Assembly (NCBI RefSeq): GCF_013426205.1
Contig: NC_089422.1
Coordinates: forward strand, 2,356,001-2,420,000
Length of the DNA stretch: 64,000 nucleotides
DNA from: Metarhizium brunneum
Taxonomy: Eukaryota; Ascomycota; Sordariomycetes; Hypocreales; Clavicipitaceae
Direction: 5' to 3'
Position 1 is the stretch's first letter, and each line of letters begins with the position of its first letter. The notes beneath the pieces are model-generated. The model had not been told where the DNA came from, ran no database searches, and saw nothing but the letters and a program-made list of their open reading frames with translations. Positions 48,601-60,558 of this stretch are shown here, one piece after another. Made by a program: the position numbers and the translations under genes.

Positions 48601-51114
48601 GACGCCGCCATGTACAACTTTTTGGATGAAAGCGTTAGCGACATTTTTAAGAACAACCCAGGCCAAAATGTCAAATCACTCCTGGACCAAGTAATTCAGA
48701 ACTCAATTGGGAATGAGACCCAGCACGCCAAGGTCATGAACAGTTGGCTATGCGTTCAGCGCAACTTTTACAAGGGCATCACGGACTTCCGTGACTCGCC
48801 AAGATGCACGGTGAATAATTGGATTTTACTTGCCTTCACTATTATTATCTGCGCTGTTATCTTGATCAAATTCGTTGCAGCTCTTCGCTTCTCATCCAAG
48901 CGACGCCCTTCGCCCCAGGACAAGTTTGTTATTTGTCAGGTCCCTGCCTACACGGAAGGCGAAGAATCGTTGCGCAAAGCGTTAGATTCTCTCACAGCCC
49001 TGCAGTATGACAATAAAAGAAAGCTGATATGTGTTATTTGCGATGGAGTTATCGTGGGCCAAGGCAACGACCGCCCAACACCAAAAATTGTTCTAGATAT
49101 TTTGGGTGTAGACCCCAAAGTCGACCCCCCCGCACTACCCTTCAAGTCAGTTGGCCCCGGTAGCGAGCAGCTCAACTACGGTAAGGTGTATTCAGGTTTG
49201 TACGAATACGAAGGCAATGTGGTCCCATACCTTGTTGTAGTCAAGGTTGGCAAAGAATCTGAGCAGGGCAAGACGAAACCTGGCAACCGTGGCAAGCGAG
49301 ACTCCCAGATTCTCCTCATGAGCTTCCTCAACAGAGTTCATCATCGGGCTCCCATGAATCCTCTAGAACTCGAAATGTTTCATCAGATCAATAACATCAT
49401 TGGTGTGGACCCCGAGTTATACGAGTACATGCTCATGGTGGATGCCGACACGTCTGTGAGCGAAGATTCTCTCAATCGGCTTGTGTCTGCTTGTGCCAAC
49501 AACGCCAAGATTGCCGGCATTTGTGGCGAGACTAGCCTGGAAAATGATGAGAAGTCTTGGACAACCATGATTCAAGTCTATGAGTACTTTATTTCTCATC
49601 ACCTTGCTAAGGCGTTCGAATCCCTTTTTGGCAGTGTTACTTGCTTGCCGGGATGGTATGTCCACGTCTGAGACTGTCTTCGAATGACAAAATTCTTTAC
49701 TAACGAGATGCCATCTAGTTTCACAATGTATCGTCTTCGAACCGTCGACAAAGGCAAACCTCTGCTCATCTCAGATGCTGTAATCAAAGAGTATGCCGTC
49801 TGTGATGTTGATACTCTACATCAAAAGAATCTGCTGTCTCTGGGTGAAGATCGTTACCTCACCACACTGATGACAAAACATTTTCCATACATGTCTTACA
49901 AGTTTATTGGGGACGCCCAATGCAAAACTGCTGCACCTGAATCATGGAGCGTTCTTCTCTCTCAGCGTCGTCGCTGGATCAACTCTACAATTCACAACCT
50001 GGTAGAGCTGATGCGCTTGAAGGAAATGTGCGGCTTTTGTTGCTTCAGTATGCGCTTCGTCGTTTTTATTGATCTGTTTGGCACCATCATTTTGCCAGCT
50101 ACATGCGTGTACCTTGGCTATCTAATTTACCGTGTGGCCTCACATACTGGACAGTTCCCGATCATTTCCATTGCCATGTTGGCAGCAGTGTATGGTCTGC
50201 AAGCACTAGTCTTCATCCTCAAGAGGCAGTGGCAGCACATTGGCTGGATGATTATCTACATTATTGCGTTCCCTATATACTCTTTCATTCTTCCGATTTA
50301 TTCATTCTGGAATCAGGACAACTTCTCTTGGGGCAATACTCGTGTCGTTATTGGAGAAAAGGGAAATAAGCAGGTGGTTGCTGTTGACGACGAAGGATTC
50401 GATCCTCGATCCGTTCCTTTGCAGAGATGGGACGACTACGCCCTCGCCAATAATCTTCCCGGTCGTCGTGGTGGATATCAAGAGAAGCATGATTACGGTT
50501 ATCCTGATCAGTACGAGATGGATGAAATAAAGTCGGTCTACTCTGCCGCTCCTCAAGGCTCGGTCTTGACTGGAATGGGCGGGCGCAACACATATATGCC
50601 ACCTCAGTCTCCCGCTCCCTTCAGCAACATGAACCGTGCTCCCACGATGCAGGGCCAGTATCACGATGCCCCTGCCTCCATCCGCAGGCAATCGATGATG
50701 TCTCTCGGGACCCAAATGCAGGACATGCATCGTAGTCAGTCGCCGTACCAAGACTTCCCTGCAAACCGTGGTAGCGTCATGAATTTGCGTGGCCAGGGAA
50801 GCATGACTCCTTCTCTGGGCATGGCAGGAAACAGAGCGTCATCCGCTATGGGCTACACGGGTGGTCATCGTCCACCCATGGGACCGGATGCAATGCAATC
50901 CACGACCTCATTTGACTTCCAACGCGGCCACGTCGGCGCGGACGACACAGCCATTGTGGACGCTATCCAGTCTGTGCTTCACGAAATTGATCTTGACACA
51001 GTGACCAAGAAGCAGGTCCGCGCCCTTGTTGAGCAGCGTCTGCAAACAGAGCTGACAGGCGAGAGACGCACATTTATGGACCGACAGATTGATCGCGAGC
51101 TTGAAAACATGTAA
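45637..51114 (+). CDS. csmB: Chitin synthase class VII (csmB type) with degenerate myosin-like domain
   Basis: Exons 45637-45917, 45978-49655 and 49719-51114; 1784 residues. Same layout as its divergent neighbour, but the N-terminal motor-like region has no P-loop, as expected of csmB relatives (called class VI or VII by different authors), so it should not hydrolyse ATP. A central Asn/Gly/Met-rich linker (about 620-720) leads into membrane helices, a cytochrome b5-like domain ([18 protein letters not shown]), and the glycosyltransferase with [40 protein letters not shown] and [13 protein letters not shown]. The C-terminus is a disordered Met/Ser/Gln tail and a DEK_C-like domain ([14 protein letters not shown]). 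Intron 2 falls in CLPGC|FTMYRL. Confidence 0.96.
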
Positions 51115-51804
51115 TACCTCAAAGTTTCTTGCGTGGTCTAAAGGGGTGCATAGTCAGGTCAAAATGGGCAACTCCGGGGGCGTAGTCTTTTTTTTGCTTT
51201 TGTACATGGTTAATTCTAGTCACGACACAGAACTATAAGCGAGCGAGTGACGTTGGGCAGAGCAATGTGCAAACAAGACTCGAGAAATTGCTCGTTTTTT
51301 TTTGTTATTTGATGTTTTGGTAACTGGCGTTAGAGTCTTGGACAAATAATATTTGTTGATTATACATGGCCATTACTGAGAATGGCTCGGGTTTTTTTTT
51401 CCATAGCTTCATTAATACTTGATGGCATGCAATAAATATTGAGATAATCTAATTGAAATGGGAGTTTAGAGGACTCAACGTCATCGCGCGCGTGCTCACG
51501 CACGCGCACACGTTCGTAAATAAAATAATGAGTATTCGGCGAACTAGTTGTCAGTAAACAGATGTTATTAGTGTTGTGACACCCCGATCCGTACCTTTTA
51601 TGTTTTACCATCAGGATCAGTAGTGCATGTGGACGTTTCTATGGACAGTTTTCAATATTCTTCATCGAGAGCGCTTATATAGACTATTATTATAGCATTT
51701 GGCAGTACCCTATTTGGAGCCACGGTATCCGTGATTGGATCCTTGGTAGGTTGGGTTGATCTTTATTCTCCCATGTCCTTCTGTTCAGATGCCCCGTGAA
51801 CGCC
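51115..51804. other. Convergent 3' flanks of csmB and the mitochondrial kinase
   Basis: AT-rich 690 bp with T8-T9 runs and a 28-bp alternating CG/CA purine-pyrimidine tract at 51485-51512 (Z-DNA prone). No gene seen. Confidence 0.55.
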
Positions 51805-53292
51805 TCAGTTGAGATTTCCCACCCCCTTGAGTCGCAGGTACACGTCTGTGCCCCAGCCGTACAAGCTCTGGACGGCAATACCTCCGCCAAAGTACTCGGC
51901 GTAAGCACGACTTAGGGGCAGACCATATCCCAGGCCAGCAATCGAACTTCCCCCCGTGCTGGCAGTGGCGATGGCACTGAGACCATCGCCGCCAGTGTTC
52001 CCTCCTGACCCGGGGAAGCCGTCGTCGTCGGAAAATGTGGTGAATGAGTAGGACCATATATTGGGCAGAACGTCTGGAGAAATGCCGCCGCCTCGATCTC
52101 GGATGCGGATTGTGACTCCTGGCGCGTTATCGTCCAAGGGTTTAATGGCGTCGCTGCGGAATTGGCCTCGATCTGTGTTTGGCTGCTTGATGAGTGGTGC
52201 GCCGCCGGGTTGTTCTTTGAGGGGTGGTTCGGGTGCGATGGTGACAACAACGGGTTCACGAGCCCGGCTTTCTACAGTGGCACGGAATGCATTTTTAAGT
52301 AATTCAGTTACAATGTATTCGAGGTGCATGGGCACAAAGGCGAATGTAGTGTCCGGCTCGCCGTCGACGTAGATCTGGGGTCTGGAACCATAACGTAGCT
52401 CGCAGATGTCAGCTACAAAGCCGGCGCAGGAATCAATGGTGAGAGATGGCTTCAGGGCGGTGTCAATGACGCCAATGTATGACGGGTGTTCGGGGCACGG
52501 CGTCGGGCTGTCCTCGGGTGCAAAATGAGGCTGACTACTGAAATGGAGGGCAATGTGCTGCTCGCCAACTAATCTTGTGCCGATTCGTGCGCGTAGATGC
52601 TCATCCAGGAAGCGCGTCACCTCTGCTGGCGAGATATATCTGCGGCATTCCAGAAAGCCTTTGGCGAGGATGGGTATGGTATCGGTGTGGGTGGCAACGA
52701 GCTCTGCCAGGACGTTTGTGAACTCGATTTCATCCTGGAGGGTGGTGATGGGATGGCCTTGGCTTGCGGCATGCCAATACGGCAGGAGAATTGATAGTGA
52801 GTGGAGGTAGTTGTTGTAGATGCGGGAAATGTTGGGGTTGGAGACGACGATATAGGGGAGATTTCGGAGGGCTTGAATTCGTCTTGCGAGACGGATGGGG
52901 AGGAGCGAGAGTGTGAAGTTGGCGGATGACAACAGGGACTTTTCGGATAGTGGCGGTCGTCCGTGTCTGGAGAAGACAAAGGTGCGTTGTTAGCTACGTG
53001 CCGTGGACGTGTGGATGGGCAGGTATTCCATCTGCATGGCCTGCTGGACTTGGGAAGCCAGACGGGCCAGCGATACAAGGGAGCAGGCATACTTGACTAG
53101 ATCTGCGAGGCTGAGGGAATGTTGGTGTTGTCTCGCCAGGGCTGCAATCTCCGCATCAGACACGTTCTGTGGTGCGTACCGCAGGAGCCTTGATGCATGG
53201 AGTGCTCGGCGCTGTATATAACGTGGCTGGGGGTAAGACGGCGGAGGGCAGGAGCGGCAGAGCCTCAATGGCGACGATGCCAAAGTCCGCAT
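51805..53292 (-). CDS. Mitochondrial pyruvate dehydrogenase-type kinase (PDK/BCKDK family)
   Basis: Exons 53292-53093 and 52966-51805; 453 residues. These GHKL-fold kinases phosphorylate and inactivate the E1 subunit of mitochondrial 2-oxoacid dehydrogenases. N-terminus is Arg/Ser-rich without acids (mitochondrial presequence: RTLASSPLRLCRSCPPPSYPQ). An all-helical domain follows (SLLSSANFTLSLLPIRLARRIQ-type). The ATP-binding domain has N-box ELLKNAFRATVE (Asn292), G1 box DRGGGISP (Asp357) and G2 GLGYGLPLSRAY (about 411-422). There is a Gly-rich loop insertion (GSGGNTGGDGLSA) before G2. Whether it targets pyruvate dehydrogenase (Pkp1/Pkp2-like) or the branched-chain complex cannot be told from motifs. 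Confidence 0.93.
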
Positions 53293-54006
53293 TGCAGCAT
53301 GGCGTCGTGCGATGCCGCAAGAAACGTCGTGAGGGGAGATGTCGTGAGGACGATGGCGTGGACCGGGGGGGGGGCCAATATGGGCAGTAATATGGTGGAA
53401 TTGGCGTCACAAATGAAGGTCGATTGACGTTGTTTGTCGCCGGTTGGACAATGTAGCTGGCCGGCGCGGGTGGCCGCTACTCCGTAGTCTGTCTGGGGTG
53501 CGAGGCTGTCACTGAAGGAGCAAGCAGTGAAGATGGCTTAAGGGTGGTGTTATTTTGTGTACGTAGTAGTTGTCATTATTTGATTCCATCCATCATTCGC
53601 CGTGGGCCGCGGCCAACCGACATGCTCCCAATGCAAAGCACTTGGGTACGTCCCGCGCATGTGAGGGGAAAGTGACAGGGGTAACCAGCGACGCCATCGA
53701 CGACGAGGGCGCCGATGCTTCATTGGCACTTGGACAGCCTCGTGTGAGGATTGACTTGTTTACAACACAGACGTAGTTGCGAATAATTGTTCCGACACGC
53801 ATCTTCAAAATTCATCTATCGTAGCATGGCAACGGGACAAAACGCCCAAGTGGCACAAGTAGCGAGATGGAGGGCCTAGGGTAGCTCGGCCCCTCTCTCT
53901 GCCTCTCTCCTGCCCCGCCTCTTGCCTCTCTGCCTCGTGTCTCTCCGCACATATGCCTCGTTCGGCGCTCATCCGGCTCCGGCTATGGCTTCAGCTGGCT
54001 CTGAGA
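53293..54006. other. Intergenic 0.7 kb; kinase promoter and 3' flank of proteinase inhibitor
   Basis: A G9 run at 53366-53374 and a TACTCCGTA word at 53478-53486. CT-rich stretch at 53890-53950. No gene seen. Confidence 0.5.
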
Positions 54007-54486
54007 TCAAAAAGCCTTGACCTCGCCATCCAGCTCGACGGCCTTGACGTGCTCGTTTGATTCCAGTGTGGTAATGGCGTCGTTTGGAAAGGACACGCTG
54101 CAAGTTGGGGAAATCGGCCATATTCATTAGCTGGGGCTTGCGCCTTCTGGACGCATGTCTTGCATGTTGCACGAGGCACTTACGCAAAGCCCTTGATCAG
54201 GGTGTATTCATGGGTGATTTTGCCGCCTTGGTCGAGGGCATGCTGCTTCGCACTGCATTTATAAACAACCAAGGTCTAGTTAGCCATGTTTACGCCGCCC
54301 TTTGATTTGTCTGTTGCAACTTGTCTTGTCTAGTCGTGGGCCAGCACGGAGCGGGGGTTCAACATACGCCTTGATCTGGTCTTCAGTGGCATCGTCTTTG
54401 CAGGTAACCTGTCAGGGAGATGGGATACATTAGCCTCGACAGGGTAACCGTTGGGTAGTCTATCGACTTACAATATAGCCGGGCAT
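54007..54486 (-). CDS. PBI2: Proteinase B inhibitor (I9 inhibitor family), 71 residues in four exons
   Basis: Exons 54486-54472, 54408-54368, 54252-54184 and 54097-54007; 71 residues, the normal length. All junctions are GT-AG with matching phases. Sequence: MPGYIVTCKDDATEDQIKA, HALDQGGKITHEYTLIKGFA, and VSFPNDAITTLESNEHVKAV ending in GEVKAF. This is the stand-alone relative of the subtilisin propeptide; in yeast Pbi2 inhibits vacuolar protease B and acts with thioredoxin (LMA1) in vacuole fusion. It was assembled by splicing because no single exon exceeds 91 nt. Start is the only ATG giving the family N-terminus. Cytosolic or vacuolar role is from the family. Confidence 0.93.
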
Positions 54487-55736
54487 CTTGGCGAAGGTGG
54501 TGGTTGAGAACCGTTGAGTGTAGATGTGCTTGTGGTGACTGAAATTGGGAGATCTAGATGGGGAGTGTGTTGTCGTCACTGTTGTGAGACTTGAAACAAC
54601 ATGCTTACGCCTCGGCCAAGCTGGGTTGGCAGCCAAAGCCAAGGTCTTGAGCCGCCACGGACGTGTCATGTAGCCATGATGTAATGACATCTGGAGCAGC
54701 ACGAGCATCCAGTCTTTGCACCATCGACACGACTCGACTAGCTTAGAAGCCAGCCTAACATCGGTCAATGGCGCCTTCACTCAAGCTGACCTTCCCTTCA
54801 ATGCTCCGTACCTCCGTAGCACGGGCCACTGAGACCGAGCGTCCAGTGACGGGCAGGCAATACGAATACGAATACAGTAACGGAGAGTAAGGAGAGTACG
54901 GAGTACTCCGTACGGAGTACATACATAAAGCCACAATCGGAGACTAGTACAAAACGGGGCCTGTGCATCATTCCTCATTCAACTGCCCGGCAGGGGCACA
55001 GCAATCGGCCAACGCATCAAGCTCAGCATGCACGAAACAGGAGCATCTGCCCACGCCGCCGGGTCGACCACACCACCTCGCCCGCGCTGTGAGACTTCGG
55101 CTAAGCAGGCCACTAAAGTATGTAGGTACCTGGCGCGGCGCCTGGACGCGCCGTGCCCCTACTGTCAGGTAGTTTAAGTACCTAGCCGCTCAACCGCCGC
55201 GCTGTGCCGTCCAACACGAATGGCAAGTGAAATTATGAAAATGTGAAAATGGCCAGGCACCTTTTGATTGCACCTCCCTCCACCGTCAGGGCCTCCCTCC
55301 TCTCCGTTGACAACCATCTGCTGCTCGCGCTCTGCTTCAATTTTACTCTAGGTACCTAGGCAGGTACTTGACGTATCAATTATTTAATAACACACGCTCT
55401 TTCTGACCACTCTCTTCCCTACATCCTCTGTCATTCGTTCTCTTCGCTCAAACATTTGCCTGGACGTTTTCTTCTTCTTTGGCTTTGGCACGTCAGAGGG
55501 TTTCGGAGGAGGGACCCCGTAATTTAAAAAGAGCCAACAAAATAATACCAAAAAAAAACACAAAAAAACAACCACCAGCAGACCAGGGCCCGCTTCCCGT
55601 TCTGCCGTGTCCCCCGACAAGACCCCGGTTCTCTACAGAACCCCGATTATTTTCTTGCGACAACCGATCCTTCTTCTTTCTGCTCCGTCAAACGCTTGCA
55701 GACGTGTTAAAAGGAAGTTCGTCGAAATCGCCCATC
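54487..55736. promoter_or_regulatory. Divergent intergenic region, PBI2 / ERG5
   Basis: 1.25 kb holding both promoters. Contains the 18-bp perfect palindrome at 54903-54920, AGGTACCTAGG at 55349-55369, and a long A-rich leader (55525-55580) before ERG5. I could not identify a sterol-regulator site with confidence. Confidence 0.6.
54903..54920. repeat. Perfect 18-bp palindrome with TACTCCGTACGGAGTA core
   Basis: GTACTCCGTACGGAGTAC reads identically on both strands. It sits within CGGAGAGTAAGGAGAGTACGG, upstream of both PBI2 and ERG5. Half-sites TACTCCGTA or TACGGAGTA recur near 3296, 41700, 42505, 42923, 43301 and 53478. Confidence 0.85.
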
Positions 55737-57664
55737 ATGGACGCCAATACATCGTCGTCTGCCTTCCCCTCCATGCTGGCTGGCTCCAAGTATGGCAACA
55801 TCAATGTTCCTCCCCAGCTAGACATGATCCTCGATGCCGTCACCACTGCCAGCCCCTGGACCATTATCCTGACCATCTTGGCAATGTGTGTAGTCTATGA
55901 CCAGAGTACGTCTTTTTTCTTTCTTTCCCCCCAGCTATTTAACTTAATTTTGCGCTGTACAATGTCGCCCTCGGGCCATACTACTTTGCGCTATCGAGAT
56001 GACGGAGCATCGTTGCTAACTTGGCGACCCTGTGCAATAGTTAGCTACCTCATGAACAAGGGGTCAATTGTTGGCCCGGCCTGGAAGATGCCATTTATCG
56101 GACCTTTTTTGCAGTCTATGAACCCCAAGTTTGAGGAATACTATGCTAAATGGGCCAGTGGTCCCCTTAGCTGTGTCTCCGTCTTCCACAAGTACGTTTG
56201 TGTCCAAATCCAACTGCGCCAACACCTCTCATTTGCCTAGTTGAGTCGGGATTGGTTCTACTACACTGAAAGACACTAACAATGTATTTGAACAACATCA
56301 CAGGTTCGTCGTCATTGCTTCTACCCGAGATATGGCTCGAAAAGTCCTCAATTCGCCCATGTACGTCAAGCCTTGTGTTGTTGATGTCGCCCATAAGCTT
56401 CTTGGACACGACAACTGGGTTTTCCTCGATGGCAAGGCCCACGTCGACTTTCGTAAGGGACTTAATGGTCTCTTTACCCGCAAGGCTCTTGAGTGCTATC
56501 TGCCTGGCCAGGAGGAAGTCTACAAGACGTACTTCAAGAAGTTCCTCAGCGTCACCAAAGAGAACAACGGGAAGCCCGTGCCATCCATGCCTGAATTCCG
56601 CGAACTGATGTGCGCCGTGTCTTGCCGCACCTTTGTTGGCCACTACATGTCCGATGCTGCCGTCAAGAAGATCGCCGATGACTACTACCTGATCACCGCT
56701 GCTCTCGAGCTTGTCAATTTCCCAATTATTATTCCTTTCACCAAAACCTGGTATGGCAAAAAGGCCGCTGACATGGTTCTTGTCGAGTTTGCCAAGTGTG
56801 CAGCCAAGAGCAAGGTCCGTATGGCTGCTGGTGGTGAGGTGACCTGCATTATGGATGGCTGGATTCTTCAGATGATTCAGTCTGACCGCTGGCGCGAGGC
56901 TCAGGAGAAGGGTGAGAATATGGAGGGCGTGGAAAAGCCGTCGCCCTTGCTCCGCATGTTCTCCGACTACGAAATATCACAGACCGTCTTCACTTTCCTC
57001 TTTGCTTCCCAGGATGCTACGAGCAGCGCCGCCACTTGGCTTTTCCAGGTTACCGCTCAGCGGCCAGATGTTTTGGATCGTGTTCGCGAGGAGAATATGA
57101 AGGTCCGCAACGGTGACCCTGATGCGGAGATCAACATGGATCAGCTTGAGTCTCTTACCTACACCCGCGCAGTCGTTCGTGAATTGCTTCGATACCGCCC
57201 TCCAGTGCTGATGGTTCCTTACCTGGTCAAGAAGCCATTCCCTATTACTGATTCGTACACTGTTCCTAAGGGTGAGTGACTCATTCCCAAACGCGACCTC
57301 AACATTTTGTGTTTTTCTGAAAAGCTTAAACCTCTTTATAGGTTCTATGGTTGTCCCTACCACTTACATGGCTCTGCATGACCCTGAGGTTTATGAGAAC
57401 CCGGACTACTTCGACCCTGAGCGGTACTACTCTGGAGATGCCGAGGTGAAGGGTGCCAAGAACTATCTTGTGTTTGGCACTGGCCCTCATTACTGTCTTG
57501 GCCAAGTTTATGCCCAGCTCAACCTTGCATTGATGGTGGGTAAGGCTTCTGTTCAGATGAAATGGACTCACCATCCCACACCGCTGTCCGAGGAGATCAA
57601 GGTGTTTGCTACCATCTTCCCCAAGGATGACTGTCCCCTCACCTTTGAGAAGCGCGAGTGGTAA
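55737..57664 (+). CDS. ERG5: Sterol C-22 desaturase, cytochrome P450 CYP61 (ERG5)
   Basis: Exons 55737-55905, 56041-56191, 56304-57271 and 57342-57664; 536 residues. ERG5 introduces the C22-C23 double bond late in ergosterol synthesis at the ER membrane. N-terminal hydrophobic helix (about 38-54: [14 protein letters not shown]) is the ER anchor. Family marks: [36 protein letters not shown]-helix [15 protein letters not shown], ExxR in [13 protein letters not shown], and heme loop [11 protein letters not shown] with Cys481. The N-terminal 45 residues diverge from what I recall. Filamentous fungi may carry two ERG5 paralogues, so this could be either. Start chosen at the first ATG in frame after the A-rich leader. 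Confidence 0.95.
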
Positions 57665-58483
57665 ACGACAATAGGCCTGAAGGAACAATAATTAAAAACG
57701 ATAGGCAAAGCTGAGTTACAGCCGGAAACAGCCGACAGTGTCAGCTCAATTTACCGATTCGAATTGCGAAGCACAATATTGAATCGCACTTGAGTAATGA
57801 ACCATTGGCATGCATATAGACAAGTTGGTTCCATGGGTCACAAGCGATCTCGCGGATGAATGGGCCAGGACGCGGGAGTTTTGGGGATATCTAATTGTAA
57901 TAAGTTCATTACGCATTTGTACATAGTTATGCCAGCTCACACTGGTGTTTATTGGATGGCTTGACACTTGATCGGGCCATGGAAGGATAGGGCGGTCTTG
58001 ATGTAGACTAGCGAATTGTTTATCGAGGTGAACTCAAGTCTGAAGGGGTTTATCACCGTAGTTGAAGTCTGAGGCAGAAACTAGGAGTTCTGGAAGAGGA
58101 TACACCAGCTCAAATGCTGTGCATATTGGTACCACCATGCACCACCGCGAATCTTGGGGCACCGACATGGTTGTCTGGTCCATGTCCCCGTTGTGCATGT
58201 GCACGCCGTCAAGGTCTCCACCAGCTTCTACGTTCCGTATCTGAAGAGTACGTACGTCAGAAGACCACTAGTCCGACCTTGTACGTCCGATTCTCAGAAA
58301 GCAACCTACAATTTGCCATCAAGAAGCCCACATCCGAGGGTTCATACCTACTCAAACTTCACAAGGTATGTCGGCCAAATAGGCTAGAGCGAAACAAGAT
58401 TCATTCCAACCGCCTATTGATCTGCTAGATCTACGGAGAAGGACACCCACCCAATCCCGGCTTGTACCGAGAAGAGCATCAGC
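57665..58483. other. Intergenic 0.8 kb between ERG5 and rhodanese
   Basis: Tandem same-strand genes; ERG5 3' flank followed by rhodanese promoter. No gene or notable repeat seen; 58154-58428 frames are not protein-like. Confidence 0.5.
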
Positions 58484-59171
58484 ATGGCCACCACCCGCCG
58501 GCTCATCACGACAGCAGCGCCCGTGCTTCTGCGAAACACGGCTTGGCCGGCTCCCGCTGCGGCATGCAGGGCCATCTGCAGCTCTGCATCGTCTCATTGC
58601 GCACGGAATATCCCCGGACACCGGCAGGCCGTCTCTGCCCGATTCGCCGCCGGGAGACGGTGGTTCTCTGCCGGCCGTGAGGATGCTGTGCCCGGAAGCA
58701 GGATTTGGTCGTTCGACGAGGTTAAGCAACTGGTCGATGGGAAGCGAGCGTCTGATAATATCGTCATTGTTGGTATGTACAGACCAAATCGTAATGCCTG
58801 TCTCGTGTGATGAGGGTGGCCTTTTGCTAACAATAAGGGATCAATGATGCACAGACGTTCGTGAACCGGCCGAACTGCAAACTACCGGCAAGATTCCCGG
58901 TGCTATAAATATACCCGTCACATCGGCCGTGCAAAGCTTCCATATCTCCGACGCTGACTTTGAGGATGTACATGGGTTTGGGAGACCCTCGCGCGACAAG
59001 ACGCTTTTGTTCTATTGCAAGGCCGGCGTGAGGGCCAAGTCGGCGGCGGGGCTGGCGAAGCACGCTGGGTGGGAGAATGTAGGTGAATATTCAGGGAGCT
59101 GGCTGGACTGGGAGGCGCAGAAGGGTCCTGTTGAGAGGGTGAAGAGTGGCAAGGGGCTCGGACCAAATTGA
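58484..59171 (+). CDS. Mitochondrial single-domain rhodanese (thiosulfate sulfurtransferase)
   Basis: Exons 58484-58772 and 58855-59171; 201 residues. Arg/Ala/Ser-rich N-terminus with no acids for the first 60 residues is a mitochondrial presequence. The rhodanese fold starts at IWSFDEVKQLVDG, has IVIVDVREPAEL (CH2A-like DVRE) and the loop LLFYCKAGVRAKSA with catalytic Cys151 and the loop Arg156. WENVGEYSGSWLDWEA is the conserved C-terminal helix strand. Six-residue CxxGxR loop is that of single-domain sulfurtransferases (yeast Rdl1/2-like) rather than Cdc25 phosphatases, so it moves sulfane sulfur, perhaps in sulfide oxidation or detoxification. Confidence 0.94.
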
Positions 59172-59453
59172 TTACACAATAGGATATTTTCGTCATGTTA
59201 GTAGGCTGTTGAGGCATCTTGGACAAAGGCATGATGGCATGGTATTTAATCCATGGGTGTGTGATTGATTTAGGTAGATAGCGCTTCATATGATGTACAA
59301 TACTGGCATACTCATCACATCCAGTGTGCGACTTTGACTAGGCACGGCCAACTCTGCTTCTTTTCTTTCCCGTGTCTGTGGAATAAATTCATAATTCCCT
59401 TCTGCTCAGCCTCCTCCCCCTTCTCTCCTCTTCTTATAGCTGATAAAGCCTGC

Positions 59454-60558
59454 CTAGAGTAGAAAGGCTGGCTTGTCATCCGCAGGCACATCATCACCAA
59501 CAGGCTTCTTTGCGACGGGGCTGTTATGCGCAAAGAAGAGGATCTTTATAGTGAGAGACAAACCGGCATGTAGGATAACAACAATAATCAGAAGAACCTT
59601 GCTGACTTGGCGGTCTGTAGCGCTAAGCACGGGATATAAGTTGCGCAGGAGGAAGACAACAGAGAGTCCAAAGCCAACGGCGACAAAGGTCCAATTGAGA
59701 ATTTCGATGGGCGACCAACTGATAATTGCGACTGGGATCCAAATGAGGTTGGAGTAGCCGTACAGGGCCCAGCATTCGAGGAGGTTGGCAGACTCGCTGC
59801 CGAAGTATCGGAGGGCGAGGAAGAGCGCTACGGGAATGAACAGGGTATATCCATAGACCAGGCCGGCGGCGCCTAATAGTAATACTTGTGGTTAGTCTGG
59901 GAACTCATTGTGACGCTCAGTAGCTGGCAACCACAGCGTTAAGTGTCAGGGAGAAGAGAGCGCCTAGGCAGGACACATACCGCTCAAGAGTCTGAAGTCA
60001 TAGGCAAACTGCGCGGTCCCTCTCGTGGACAACCAGTCGCTGATCGTCCCACCCAAGAACAGAATCAACACGACAGTCGTTGCAATCCAGAAAGGGCCGT
60101 ACAAGTCAGGGTTGCCCTCAAGGACATCGAGAAAGTTTGCTCGAGGATAGAGTGCCGCCCAGCAGCGTGACAGCACGGCCGATGTGTCGACGTCGAAGAA
60201 CTGCGAGTAGAATGATATAGTCCATAGGAAGCGCTTTGACGACGACGACGCTGATGGGGCCGTGACCGGAGGGGGAAGGCCAGATGGAGGGCCCTTACGG
60301 GCACTGTGCGATGTATCGGTGAAGTTGGAGTTGTGGAATTCGAGATCCTCTTGGAGATCAGTGTGACCGAGGTCGCCCTACGTTGATATGTGAGCTGATT
60401 TGGAGACCGATTGCTTTGCTACGTATCAAGAGAGGCAGGGGGATCATCAGTTGATCACCTTCACAAAAAGCCTGTGCCTGCCTCAATCGAGGGTTTGAAG
60501 AACTATCGCATACCTCGTCGTCCACGTCCACCACGGCGTCGTATCCTGATCCAGACAT
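59454..60558 (-). CDS. Yip1-domain Golgi membrane protein (YIPF1/2, Yip5-like)
   Basis: Exons 60558-60514, 60377-59981 and 59872-59454; 286 residues. Yip1 proteins bind Rab GTPases and help vesicle trafficking at ER/Golgi. The N-terminal 90 residues are cytosolic, acidic then Ser-rich (MSGSGYDAVVDVDDE, DLGHTDLQEDLEF, PSASSSSKRFLWTISFYSQFFDVDTSAVL). Five hydrophobic segments follow: LYGPFWIATTVVLILFLG, AAGLVYGYTLFIPVALFL, LLECWALYGYSNLIWIPVAI, ILNWTFVAVGFGLSVVFLL and LLIIVVILHAGLSLTIKILFF. DLEF...FDVD and YGYS are hallmarks of the YIPF1/2 group. Intron 1 is 136 nt and could hide a small exon. Stop TAG at 59456-59454. Confidence 0.9.

Noticed and set aside
55384..55620. Minus-strand 78-codon frame with a hydrophobic stretch in the ERG5 leader
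   Set aside because: The frame has no ATG, and its hydrophobicity comes from the A-rich leader read in reverse.
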